Part shown: positions 1-5,877 of the stretch, in pieces
Layout of the letters: each line of letters opens with the position of its first letter
How positions within the stretch are numbered: the stretch's first letter is position 1
From: JANYCG01 sp031365665
Lineage (GTDB): Bacteria; Pseudomonadota; Gammaproteobacteria; Burkholderiales; Burkholderiaceae_C
Direction of reading: 5' to 3'
NCBI GenBank assembly: GCA_031365665.1
Contig: JANLYO010000106.1
Location: 1 to 9,433 of the forward strand
Length of the DNA: 9,433 nt
Translations under genes and position numbers: made by a program
The notes under the pieces: model-generated
What the model was told of the DNA's origin: nothing
Database searches by the model: none
Seen by the model: the letters and a program-made list of their open reading frames with translations, nothing else

Positions 1-142
1 GGTCGAGGCTCATGAAGTGGTGGCGCACCAGAACCTGGTTGGCTTCCAGCGGGCGTGTGGGCTCGGTCAGCAGCTTGAAATTGCTGGCTTGGGCCTCACC
101 AATAGGGCGCGTTTCAAGGATAATTTTAGTATTATTTAGCAT
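1..142 (-). CDS. NADP-dependent oxidoreductase, CurA/YncB-like MDR family (5' part only)
   Basis: Only the first 47 residues are present; the gene continues past the left edge. Translation from the ATG at 142-140 starts MLNNTKIILETRPIGEAQAS and ends RHHFMSLD. This matches the start of the zinc-independent medium-chain dehydrogenase/reductase proteins (curcumin reductase CurA, YncB, leukotriene B4 dehydrogenase-like). In those, an 'RPxGxP...NF.L...P.P.L..GQVLVR....SLDP' pattern forms the first strands of the GroES-like fold. Family members reduce double bonds of enones or enals with NADPH; the substrate here is unknown. An in-frame TGA lies four codons upstream, so 142 is the first possible ATG. 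No clear Shine-Dalgarno precedes it. It follows the thioesterase gene after an 86-base, very AT-rich spacer and may have its own promoter there. Confidence 0.8.
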   Translation of the reverse strand, partial: MLNNTKIILETRPIGEAQASNFKLLTEPTRPLEANQVLVRHHFMSLD

Positions 143-240
143 ATAATTTGATCAAAAAAAGTATAAAAAAAGTAGCAATACATTTATTAAATACGGGACA
201 TAATGACAAAAATTATCAATTAAATAGTTTAATCAGTAGA
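121..240. promoter_or_regulatory. AT-rich spacer with phased A-tracts, probable promoter region
   Basis: Only 22 of these 120 bases are G or C, against GC-rich flanks. Two copies of AAAAAAAGTA (154-163 and 165-174) place 7-base A-tracts 11 bases apart, about one helical turn, which favours intrinsic DNA bending. Read on the minus strand, a TATACT box (160-165) lies 17 bases upstream of the oxidoreductase ATG, but no good -35 box sits at the right distance. A TTGTCA box further upstream is too far from it to pair. I infer a promoter or nucleoid-protein binding region for the leftward oxidoreductase gene. The exact promoter boxes are not settled. Confidence 0.35.
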
Positions 241-663
241 TATTTCACCAGATTGCTCCGATCCCGGTTGGGTGCGGTCGTTGCGCCGCACGTATTTGAA
301 GGTGCCGGTAGCGTGAGCGCAGGCATTGCCTTTGGCGTCATAAATCGTCGATTCGGTAAACGCCATCGAGGTGGTGCGGTGTTTTAAATAGCCTTTGGCC
401 AAGAGCAGGCCACGGCTGGGCCGCATGAAGGTGGTTTTCATCTCGATGGTGACGACCCCCATGTCTTGCTGCGCACTGCGCGCTGCCGTGGCCATAGAGA
501 CGTCCAAAAGCGTCATCACAGCGCCGCCGTGGGTGACCTGAAAAGTGTTTTGATGCTCGGGGCGTGTCTCAAAACTGATCTCTGACTGCCCGCCTTCGAA
601 CTTGTGCATGTGAAAGCCCAAGTGTTCTACAAAGGGAATTTTGATGGCGAAGCCGGAATCCAT
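229..663 (-). CDS. PaaI-family hotdog-fold thioesterase
   Basis: The 144-residue protein is typical of PaaI/YbgC-type acyl-CoA thioesterases, which hydrolyse acyl-CoA to free acid and CoA in the cytoplasm. Visible signature: N39, then H45-G46-G47 and D54 in the stretch HGGAVMTLLD on the central hotdog helix, followed by strands with the pattern 'VTIEMKTTFMRP' (71-82) and 'LAKGYLKH'. The start is a choice between two ATGs. The one at 663 has AGGA eight bases upstream. The one at 672 overlaps the upstream dehydrogenase stop as ATGA but has AGG directly touching it, so I prefer 663; using 672 adds MTS. Either way translation is probably coupled to the dehydrogenase gene. In this locus it could release CoA from stalled intermediates or set product levels. 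Family is certain; substrate is unknown. Confidence 0.9.
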   Translation of the reverse strand: MDSGFAIKIPFVEHLGFHMHKFEGGQSEISFETRPEHQNTFQVTHGGAVMTLLDVSMATAARSAQQDMGVVTIEMKTTFMRPSRGLLLAKGYLKHRTTSMAFTESTIYDAKGNACAHATGTFKYVRRNDRTQPGSEQSGEISTD

Positions 664-668
664 ACTCG

Positions 669-1457
669 TCATCCTGTGACCACGCTTACGCCGCCGTCCA
701 CCGCCAGCCACTGGCCGGTGATGTGTTTGCCCGCCGCGCTGGCGTACAGCAGGGTGATGCCTTTGAGGTCTTCGTCGTCGCCCAAACGGTTAAGGGGCGC
801 AGACGCCGCCATTTTTTCTTCACCGAGTTGTTTGATCAGGCCGCTGGCCAGTTTGGTCATGAAGAAACCGGGGCAGATGGCGTTGACGTTGATGTTGTAG
901 GCGCCCCATTCGGCCGCCAGCGTGCGGGTGAAGTTCACCACCGCGCCTTTGGAGGTGCTGTAGGCGATGGTGTGCATGCCTTTGGGGTTGCCGTTGAGTC
1001 CGGCGATCGAGGCGATATTGATGATGCTGCCGCCTTTGGCTGGAATCATGCTGGCCTTGGCGATGTGCTGCGAGAGGATGAAATAACCGCGTATGTTGAG
1101 GTTCATCACCTTGTCCCAGGCGGCAACCGGGTGGTCTTCTGCGGGCGCGCCCCAGCTAGCCCCTGCGTTGTTGACCAAAATATGCACGTCGCCCATGCGT
1201 TGCAGGGTCTCGTCCGCCAGGCGGCGGATGTCTTCTTCCTTGCCGCAGTCCGCAGCGATCCAGCGTGCGTCGATGCCCTGCGCTTGCAAATGTGCGGCGG
1301 CCTGCTCCAGGTCCTCGGCTTTGCGCGAGCTGAGCATCACCTTGGCCCCCGCCTCACCTAATGCCTGCGCCATTTGCAGGCCCAAACCGCGGGAACCGCC
1401 GGTGACCAGCGCGGTTTTGCCGGTTAAATCAAACAACTGTTGGATGCTTCTGCTCAT
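669..1457 (-). CDS. Short-chain dehydrogenase/reductase (classical SDR)
   Basis: The 262-residue protein has every landmark of a classical SDR with a Rossmann fold. These are the cofactor loop TGGSRGLG (19-26), NNAG (96-99), the structural/catalytic Asn N121, catalytic S150 in INIASIAG, the Y166-x3-K170 pair (YSTSK), and PG (196-197) after the sixth strand. The C-terminal 'ITGQWLAVDGG' is also typical. Such enzymes oxidise or reduce hydroxyl/keto groups with NAD(P)H. In a beta-oxidation locus a 3-hydroxyacyl or secondary alcohol substrate is plausible but not shown. The R23 in the glycine loop and R45 after strand 2 would suit NADP; this is a weak inference. The start at 1457 lacks a strong Shine-Dalgarno (only GAAAG-like). 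The stop overlaps the possible ATG of the thioesterase gene. A 74-base gap with a candidate promoter separates it from the membrane-protein gene upstream. Confidence 0.93.
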   Translation of the reverse strand: MSRSIQQLFDLTGKTALVTGGSRGLGLQMAQALGEAGAKVMLSSRKAEDLEQAAAHLQAQGIDARWIAADCGKEEDIRRLADETLQRMGDVHILVNNAGASWGAPAEDHPVAAWDKVMNLNIRGYFILSQHIAKASMIPAKGGSIINIASIAGLNGNPKGMHTIAYSTSKGAVVNFTRTLAAEWGAYNINVNAICPGFFMTKLASGLIKQLGEEKMAASAPLNRLGDDEDLKGITLLYASAAGKHITGQWLAVDGGVSVVTG

Positions 1458-1498
1458 GTCGCGGCTTTCATATCGGTTGGGTGGTATTTCAATGGCGT

Positions 1499-1527
1499 TT
1501 TAGACCGGTCAACGATTTACACGTCAA
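1499..1527 (-). promoter_or_regulatory. Candidate sigma-70 promoter with palindrome, before the SDR gene
   Basis: On the minus strand, TTGACG (1522-1527) and TCTAAA (1499-1504) are separated by exactly 17 bases. They match the -35 consensus at 5 of 6 positions and the -10 at 4 of 6. They lie 42 bases or more upstream of the SDR ATG and just behind the stop of the small membrane-protein gene. The perfect palindrome GACCGGTC (1503-1510) overlaps the -10 edge and spacer, where a repressor could block the polymerase. Box and palindrome positions are seen directly; promoter function is inferred. Confidence 0.35.
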
Positions 1528-1531
1528 TGCC

Positions 1532-1729
1532 TTATTTCGTCGGGTTTTTCATTTTGGAGCGCACGTAAACCAAGCCAGCGCCGACCGCCGCGACACCGCC
1601 ACCGCATGCCACCATCCAGGCCGCCAATATGCCGCTTTGATCAGGCAGAAACAACGAGACCGCGATAGACAGCAGGCCGCCGTACACCAGGGTCCAGATG
1701 AGCACATCGACTTTGTTGCGGGAGATCAT
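1532..1729 (-). CDS. Small two-helix inner-membrane protein, function unknown
   Basis: A 65-residue protein with two hydrophobic segments, about residues 8-28 and 34-56. The second is rich in Gly and Ala (VACGGGVAAVGAGLVYV). The basic ends (MISRNK and RSKMKNPTK) suggest that both termini face the cytoplasm. I do not recognise a named family. The gene is well supported despite its size: ATG at 1729 overlaps the acyl-CoA dehydrogenase stop by one base (TGATG), and a GGAGG Shine-Dalgarno sits seven bases upstream. Its translation should therefore be coupled to the dehydrogenase. A role in anchoring the dehydrogenase or its electron acceptor at the membrane is possible but is only a guess from position. 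A TTG at 1732 is an alternative start but fits less well. Confidence 0.75.
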   Translation of the reverse strand: MISRNKVDVLIWTLVYGGLLSIAVSLFLPDQSGILAAWMVACGGGVAAVGAGLVYVRSKMKNPTK

Positions 1730-3606
1730 CAAAAGGCCTCCAAAGGCATGTCGGCACAGGTCATGTCGCGCGACTCGACCACCTGGTACCAGGCGCTGAT
1801 TTTGGGCAACTCGTAATGGTAGAAGTACTGGGTGGCACCCAGCAGGCCCTGCATTCTGGCGTCGGCATGGGCGCCATCCAGGCCCAGCACGGTCACCGCC
1901 ACGTCCAGCCAGATCCAGGCCAGCACCGTGTGGCCAAAAGCCTGCAAATACGGTACGGCGTTGGCCAAAGCCTCACTCGCGTTGCCAGTGGACCAGGCAG
2001 CACGGGTGACGGCGTCGCCGCGCAGCAGCGCTTGGGTCAGCGCCTCGGCGTAGGCAGCAAGTTCAGCAAACGGCTTGGCCCGGGCCACAGTGGCCATCAC
2101 TCGCCCGCCCAACAGCGCCAGACCACGTCCGTTCTCCATCAACACCTTGCGCCCCAGCAAATCCGCTGCCTGGATGCCGTGGGTGCCTTCATGGATCATG
2201 TTGAGCCGGTTGTCGCGCCAATATTGCTCCACCGGGAAGTCGCGGGTGTAGCCGTAACCGCCATGGATCTGGATCGCCAGGCTGTTGGCTTCCAGGCACC
2301 ATTCGCTGGGCCAGCTTTTGGCGATGGGGGTCAGCACTTCCAGAAGGATGCGGGCTTCATCGGCCTCTTGCGCCGTGCCGGTATGTTGCTCATCCACCAG
2401 CCGCGCGCAATATAGCTGCAATGCCAATGAGCCTTCGCCATAGGATTTTTGCGCCAAGAGCATGCGTTTGATGTCGGCGTGTTCAATCAACGGCACTTGC
2501 GGCTGGGTGGCATCTTTGCCGCTGCCCTTTTTGTCAGCCTTAATGGGCCGCCCTTGGGTGCGGGTTTTGGCGTACTCCAGCGAGGCCTGGTAACCCGCGA
2601 GGCCCAACATGGTCGCGGCGGTGCCGATGCCGATACGTGCCTCATTCATCATGTGGAACATGCAACGCAGGCCCTCGCCGGGTTTGCCCACCAGGTAACC
2701 CACAGCGCCTGCGCCGCCGCCAAACGGCCCCGCGTTGCCCACCGGGAACTTGCCTTCGCCAAAGTTGAGCAGCGTGTTGGTGGTGCCGCGCCAGCCGAGT
2801 TTGTGGTTCAAACCAGCGAGCGCCACGTCGTTTCTTTGGCCGGTCAGTTCCCCTTGGCGGTTGACCAATTTTTTCGGTACGATGAAGAGCGAAATGCCAC
2901 GTGTGCCGGGCACGAGTTTGCCATCGGCGTCTGGAATTTTGGCCAACACCAGGTGGATGATGTTCTCGGTCAAATCATGCTCACCGGCTGAAATCCACAT
3001 CTTGTTGCCTTTGAGGCGGTAGCGCGGGCCCAGCGGTTCGGCGGCAAAGTCCGGGCCATCCGGCACCGCGCGGGTGACGATGTCTGACAGGCTCGACCCT
3101 GCCTGCGGCTCGCTCAGGCACATTGTGCCGGACCAGCGCCCGGAAAATTCATTCAGCGCAAACACCTTTTTCTGCGCCGCTGTGCCGTGTTTCATCAGCA
3201 AATTGGCATTGCCGACCGACAACAGGCCCGAGCCCATGCTGATCGAGGCCATGGCGAAAAACGAATTCGCCGCCGCCTCCACGGTATAAGGCAACTGCAT
3301 GCCGCCGACGTCGTAATCCTGCGCGGCGCTCAACATGCCCGATGCAGCGTAAGCGTCGTGCGCGTCTTTCGTCGCTTGCGGCAATACCACGCGCAGGCTG
3401 CCGTCGGCCTCAGTGACGGTGCGCGGCTCTTCCGTGTCGATCAGGCGGTTGAATGGCGCATATTTTTCACGCGCGATGCGCTCACAAGTTTGCAACACCG
3501 CATCAAACGTCTCGCGCGAGTGTTCGCTGAAGCGGGCACGCTCGCTCAGGGATTCGACACCCAACCATTGGTACAGCAGGAAGTCGAGTGTGGTGCGCAG
3601 GCTCAC
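1729..3606 (-). CDS. Acyl-CoA dehydrogenase, large (about 600-residue) FadE-like type
   Basis: This FAD enzyme makes 2-enoyl-CoA from acyl-CoA, the first oxidative step of beta-oxidation, and passes electrons to an ETF-type carrier. At 625 residues it is much longer than the usual 380-400. It fits the class with an extra helical C-terminal region (about 480-625), as in DmdC-like and related FadE proteins. Landmarks: FAD/substrate loop MCLSEPQAGSSLSD (162-175), the middle beta domain with RLKGNKMWISAG (197-208), NEARIGIG (321-328), IHGGYGYTRDFPVEQ (447-461), and the probable catalytic base E473 in NMIHEGTHGIQ. The start is GTG at 3606, overlapping the stop of the upstream small gene as GTGA, with GGTGAT five bases upstream as ribosome-binding site. 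The N-terminus it gives (MSLRTTLDFLLYQWL) looks complete for the family. Substrate chain length is not readable. Confidence 0.93.
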   Translation of the reverse strand: MSLRTTLDFLLYQWLGVESLSERARFSEHSRETFDAVLQTCERIAREKYAPFNRLIDTEEPRTVTEADGSLRVVLPQATKDAHDAYAASGMLSAAQDYDVGGMQLPYTVEAAANSFFAMASISMGSGLLSVGNANLLMKHGTAAQKKVFALNEFSGRWSGTMCLSEPQAGSSLSDIVTRAVPDGPDFAAEPLGPRYRLKGNKMWISAGEHDLTENIIHLVLAKIPDADGKLVPGTRGISLFIVPKKLVNRQGELTGQRNDVALAGLNHKLGWRGTTNTLLNFGEGKFPVGNAGPFGGGAGAVGYLVGKPGEGLRCMFHMMNEARIGIGTAATMLGLAGYQASLEYAKTRTQGRPIKADKKGSGKDATQPQVPLIEHADIKRMLLAQKSYGEGSLALQLYCARLVDEQHTGTAQEADEARILLEVLTPIAKSWPSEWCLEANSLAIQIHGGYGYTRDFPVEQYWRDNRLNMIHEGTHGIQAADLLGRKVLMENGRGLALLGGRVMATVARAKPFAELAAYAEALTQALLRGDAVTRAAWSTGNASEALANAVPYLQAFGHTVLAWIWLDVAVTVLGLDGAHADARMQGLLGATQYFYHYELPKISAWYQVVESRDMTCADMPLEAF

Positions 3607-3809
3607 TTCAAATCACCCAAATGCCGCCGCCGCACTTCGTCCCGCGACATAACAAACTCTTGAATCCTGGTTCCGGCTTTTTCAGCAAGCAATGGGTGGT
3701 TCAACCATATTTCAGTAAAAACTTGCGTCAACGCCAGCCCCTGCTCAAATCGCATGGCGGCATTTTGCGGGTCAATACGGCGTGGAAAGAGCGCGGCCGC
3801 ATTAAGCAT
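3603..3809 (-). CDS. Small protein of unknown function paired with nucleotidyltransferase
   Basis: The 68-residue product starts MLNAAALFPRRIDPQNAAMR and ends RRRHLGDLK. It looks soluble and largely helical, with a strongly basic stretch near the C-terminus (RDEVRRRHLGDLK), no membrane segment and no recognisable DNA-binding fold. I do not recognise the family. The chosen ATG (3809) overlaps the nucleotidyltransferase stop by eight bases (ATGCTTAA) and has GAGGGG nine bases upstream, so coupled translation is likely. A start at 3848 (MMHF) is possible but would bury 47 bases in the upstream gene. Its stop overlaps the acyl-CoA dehydrogenase GTG. The tight pairing suggests it works with the nucleotidyltransferase, perhaps as a partner or neutraliser; this is inference only. 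Confidence 0.6.
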   Translation of the reverse strand: MLNAAALFPRRIDPQNAAMRFEQGLALTQVFTEIWLNHPLLAEKAGTRIQEFVMSRDEVRRRHLGDLK

Positions 3810-4305
3810 TTGGGTCTTCCCCTCTTTGTATTCTTTGAAGTGCATCAATGTCGATCAAGTCCTTTGGCCGACTCGCAACTCGCTTCATTGCCACAATGTG
3901 ATCAATTGACGCGATTTTCACTTCGCCTCCAAACAGCTCGACCGACAACGATTGGGCCACAAGGTCATCAAAGGACACAACCGGGCGAACCAGCACGTCA
4001 ATGATCGCACCCGCAGGTTGCGGCTCACGCAAGGCAAAGGCCACCATGCCTTTTTGCTGGAACCAACTGTCAATCAAGCGCGGGTTTTTCAAAGACTCAA
4101 TGCTCGCAGGAATGATGGGAGACAAGTCGAACTGTTTAGCGACGGCGATAAATTTGGAGAGATTTTCATCGTCCATCGCCAATGTCAAATCCAAATCAAT
4201 CGTTGACCGGACAAAACCGTGCAGCTGAACCGCAAAACCACCGACCACGACAAACTGGACATGCGCCTTGGTCAGCGCTCTCAGAATATCTGGAATGTTT
4301 TTCAT
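3802..4305 (-). CDS. Nucleotidyltransferase-fold protein, AbiEii/DUF6036-like
   Basis: The 167-residue protein has the DNA polymerase beta-type nucleotidyltransferase signature. It shows G22-G23 in VVVGGFAVQLHG, R33, T35, and the metal-binding pair D37/D39 in RSTIDLDLTL. A likely third carboxylate is D103 in IIDVLV. The C-terminal motif SIDHIVAMKRVASRPKDLIDIDAL (133-156; key residues K141, K148, D149, D152) is typical of AbiEii-like and DUF6036 proteins. Some relatives are toxins of toxin-antitoxin pairs that transfer nucleotides to RNA or proteins; many are uncharacterised. All catalytic residues appear intact. The ATG at 4305 has no evident Shine-Dalgarno. One 120-base sample of the gene (4081-4200) has 52 G/C, versus 84 of 120 in the neighbouring thiolase gene (4621-4740), which suggests horizontal acquisition. 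It is followed by the overlapping 68-residue gene. Confidence 0.85.
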   Translation of the reverse strand: MKNIPDILRALTKAHVQFVVVGGFAVQLHGFVRSTIDLDLTLAMDDENLSKFIAVAKQFDLSPIIPASIESLKNPRLIDSWFQQKGMVAFALREPQPAGAIIDVLVRPVVSFDDLVAQSLSVELFGGEVKIASIDHIVAMKRVASRPKDLIDIDALQRIQRGEDPNA

Positions 4306-4569
4306 TGCGCCATCAAGTATTTTTGCTTTTAAACTGTCAACTATTTACGCGACCCGTGGCCTCGCCTCTCCACCCCTTGCCACAATGAGGCACTACATCT
4401 GCGATGTGTTCATTGCGACACACGAACCACTGAATACTTTTTTTCGACATTGGCAGCCAAATCCTTAGGCGCAAGATAAATTTCACCGTCATGCCGGTAG
4501 GGGACTCGACACCACTGTTCCGTGGTGTCCTGCGATCCGCTTGCCCTTCAACATTCTGAAATATGACGG
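4306..4569. other. Thiolase-nucleotidyltransferase spacer with weak repeats and TTGACA box
   Basis: This 264-base gap has no convincing gene. On the minus strand a perfect -35 hexamer TTGACA (4335-4340) lies 30 bases upstream of the nucleotidyltransferase ATG. The hexamers 15-18 bases downstream are poor -10 boxes, so a private promoter is only possible. Nearer the thiolase there is an 8-base-pair hairpin (4508-4529, arms GACACCAC/GTGGTGTC, 6-base loop). A 12-base imperfect inverted repeat (4481-4492 and 4563-4574, 11 of 12 matching) has a right arm that includes the thiolase stop codon. No T-run follows the hairpin in the transcribed direction, so it is not a standard terminator. A 78-codon open frame (TTG start, 4573-4337) runs through the gap but lacks good support. 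Confidence 0.4.
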
Positions 4570-5745
4570 TCAAAACACCTCAAACACCCCTGCAGCGCCC
4601 ATGCCGCCACCGACGCACATCGTCACCACCACCCGTTTGGCGCCACGGCGTTTGCCTTCGATGAGGGCGTGGCCGGTGAGGCGCTGGCCGCTGACACCGT
4701 AAGGGTGGCCGACGGCGATGGCGCCGCCGTTGACGTTCAGGCGGTCAGCGGGAATGCCGAGTTTGTCGCGGCAATAGAGCACTTGCACGGCAAATGCCTC
4801 ATTGAGTTCCCATAGGTCGATATCGTTTACCGTGAGGCCCAGGCGTTTCAAAACCTTTGGGATCGCATAGACCGGACCGATGCCCATTTCGTCAGGCTCG
4901 CAGCCGGCCACGGCAAAACCAAGGAAACGGCCCAGCGGCTTTAAACCACGTTTTTCGGCCAGGGTTTCGTTCATTACCACCACCGCGCCAGCGCCGTCAG
5001 AAAACTGGCTGGCGTTGCCCGCCGAGATCACCCCGCCCGGAATCGCGGGCTTGATGCCGCTGATGCCTTCTTTGGTCGTGCCAGAGCGAATGCCTTCGTC
5101 GTTTTTGACCGTGACTTGTTTGGTCGTCATACCCATGACGGCGTCAGCTACACCAGTGGTGACCGTGATGGGGGCGATTTCAGCGTCAAACAGGCCCGCA
5201 GCCAGAGCGGCCGTGGCGCGTTGCTGACTGGCCGCGCCGTATTCATCCATGGCGTCGCGGCCAATGCCGTAACGCTTGGCCACCTGCTCTGCGGTTTGCA
5301 GCATGTTCCAGTAGATTTCGGGCTTCATCTTCAACAGCGACGGATCCTGGATCATGTGGCGGTTGGCTTCGTTTTGTACGCAGGAAATGCTCTCCACGCC
5401 ACCGGCCACATAGATGTCGCCCTCGCCCGCAATCACGCGTTGCGCTGCGGTGGCAATGGTTTGCAGGCCCGACGAGCAAAAGCGGTTGATCGTCATGCCC
5501 GATGTGGTGATGGGCAGGCCCGCGCGCAAGGCGATCTGGCGGGCAATGTTGGAACCTGTGGCGCCCTCGGGTGTGGCGCAACCCATGATCACGTCATCGA
5601 CCTCGGCGCCTTCAATGCCAGCGCGTTTGACAGCGTGTTCGACAGCGTGGCCGCCCAGTGTGGCACCGTGGGTCATATTGAAGGCACCCTTCCAGCTTTT
5701 GGCAAGGGGGGTGCGGGCGGTGGAAACGATTACGGCGGAAGTCAT
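4570..5745 (-). CDS. Acetyl-CoA acyltransferase (3-ketoacyl-CoA thiolase)
   Basis: The 391-residue enzyme has the normal length and complete active site of a degradative thiolase, which splits 3-ketoacyl-CoA with CoA into acetyl-CoA and a shortened acyl-CoA. Visible are the nucleophile C90 in NRFCSSGLQ, NEAFA (315-319), H347 in GGAIAVGHPYGVSGQR, and the acid/base C377 in MCVGGGMGAAG. The N-terminus SAVIVSTARTPLAKSWKGAF is also typical. The ATG at 5745 has AGGAG six or seven bases upstream. It lies 132 bases downstream of the fused hydratase/dehydrogenase gene, its expected partner in a FadAB-like pair, with a repeat element in between. Biosynthetic acetoacetyl-CoA thiolases share these motifs, but the neighbours favour beta-oxidation. 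Confidence 0.95.
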   Translation of the reverse strand: MTSAVIVSTARTPLAKSWKGAFNMTHGATLGGHAVEHAVKRAGIEGAEVDDVIMGCATPEGATGSNIARQIALRAGLPITTSGMTINRFCSSGLQTIATAAQRVIAGEGDIYVAGGVESISCVQNEANRHMIQDPSLLKMKPEIYWNMLQTAEQVAKRYGIGRDAMDEYGAASQQRATAALAAGLFDAEIAPITVTTGVADAVMGMTTKQVTVKNDEGIRSGTTKEGISGIKPAIPGGVISAGNASQFSDGAGAVVVMNETLAEKRGLKPLGRFLGFAVAGCEPDEMGIGPVYAIPKVLKRLGLTVNDIDLWELNEAFAVQVLYCRDKLGIPADRLNVNGGAIAVGHPYGVSGQRLTGHALIEGKRRGAKRVVVTMCVGGGMGAAGVFEVF

Positions 5746-5790
5746 TGTTAGCTCCTGGTTATGTTTGAAAGATGGTTAACGTTTATCCGT

Positions 5791-5875
5791 GAAATTGGGG
5801 TCAGAGCCCAATTTTTGGTGCTTAAATTTCGAAAATCAAATTGCGGTTGAAAAATTGAGATCTGACCCCAAATTC
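5791..5875. repeat. 85-bp REP-like inverted-repeat element
   Basis: Two 26-base arms, 5791-5816 and 5850-5875, are inverted copies matching at 23 of 26 positions around a 33-base centre. The conserved core is GGGGTCAGA at the left and TCTGACCCC at the right. This GGGGTCAGAGCCCAATTT type of sequence resembles the palindromic repeats mobilised by REP-associated (Y1, IS200-like) tyrosine transposases; that link is from memory. No transposase gene is in the window, so it would be a non-autonomous copy. Its edge is two bases after the stop codon of the fused enzyme. It occupies most of the spacer before the thiolase, where a long mRNA hairpin could protect the upstream message or lower thiolase expression. 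Confidence 0.8.
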
Positions 5876-5877
5876 AC

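Noticed and set aside
148..387. 79-codon plus-strand frame starting in the AT-rich spacer
   Set aside because: Most of it runs antisense to the thioesterase gene. Its first part is Lys/Asn/Ile-rich simply because the spacer is AT-rich, and it has no ribosome-binding site.
723..1361. 212-codon plus-strand open frame
   Set aside because: Antisense to the SDR gene, with no recognisable domain; a shadow of codon bias.
1816..2991. Plus-strand open frames of 199 and 180 codons
   Set aside because: Antisense to the acyl-CoA dehydrogenase gene. Low-complexity His/Gln/Gly/Arg content and no motif.
3603..3848. Longer version of the small gene starting MMHFKEYK
   Set aside because: It would overlap the nucleotidyltransferase gene by 47 bases. 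The internal ATG at 3809 has a GAGGGG site at suitable spacing and only an 8-base overlap.
4508..4529. Hairpin considered as a thiolase terminator
   Set aside because: On the transcribed strand the stem is followed by GAGTCCCC rather than a T-run, so it lacks the intrinsic-terminator layout.
4337..4573. 78-codon minus-strand frame overlapping the thiolase stop
   Set aside because: It needs a TTG start, has no clear Shine-Dalgarno, and gives no recognisable domain. It covers the gap that holds inverted repeats. Not excluded, but too weak to list as a gene.
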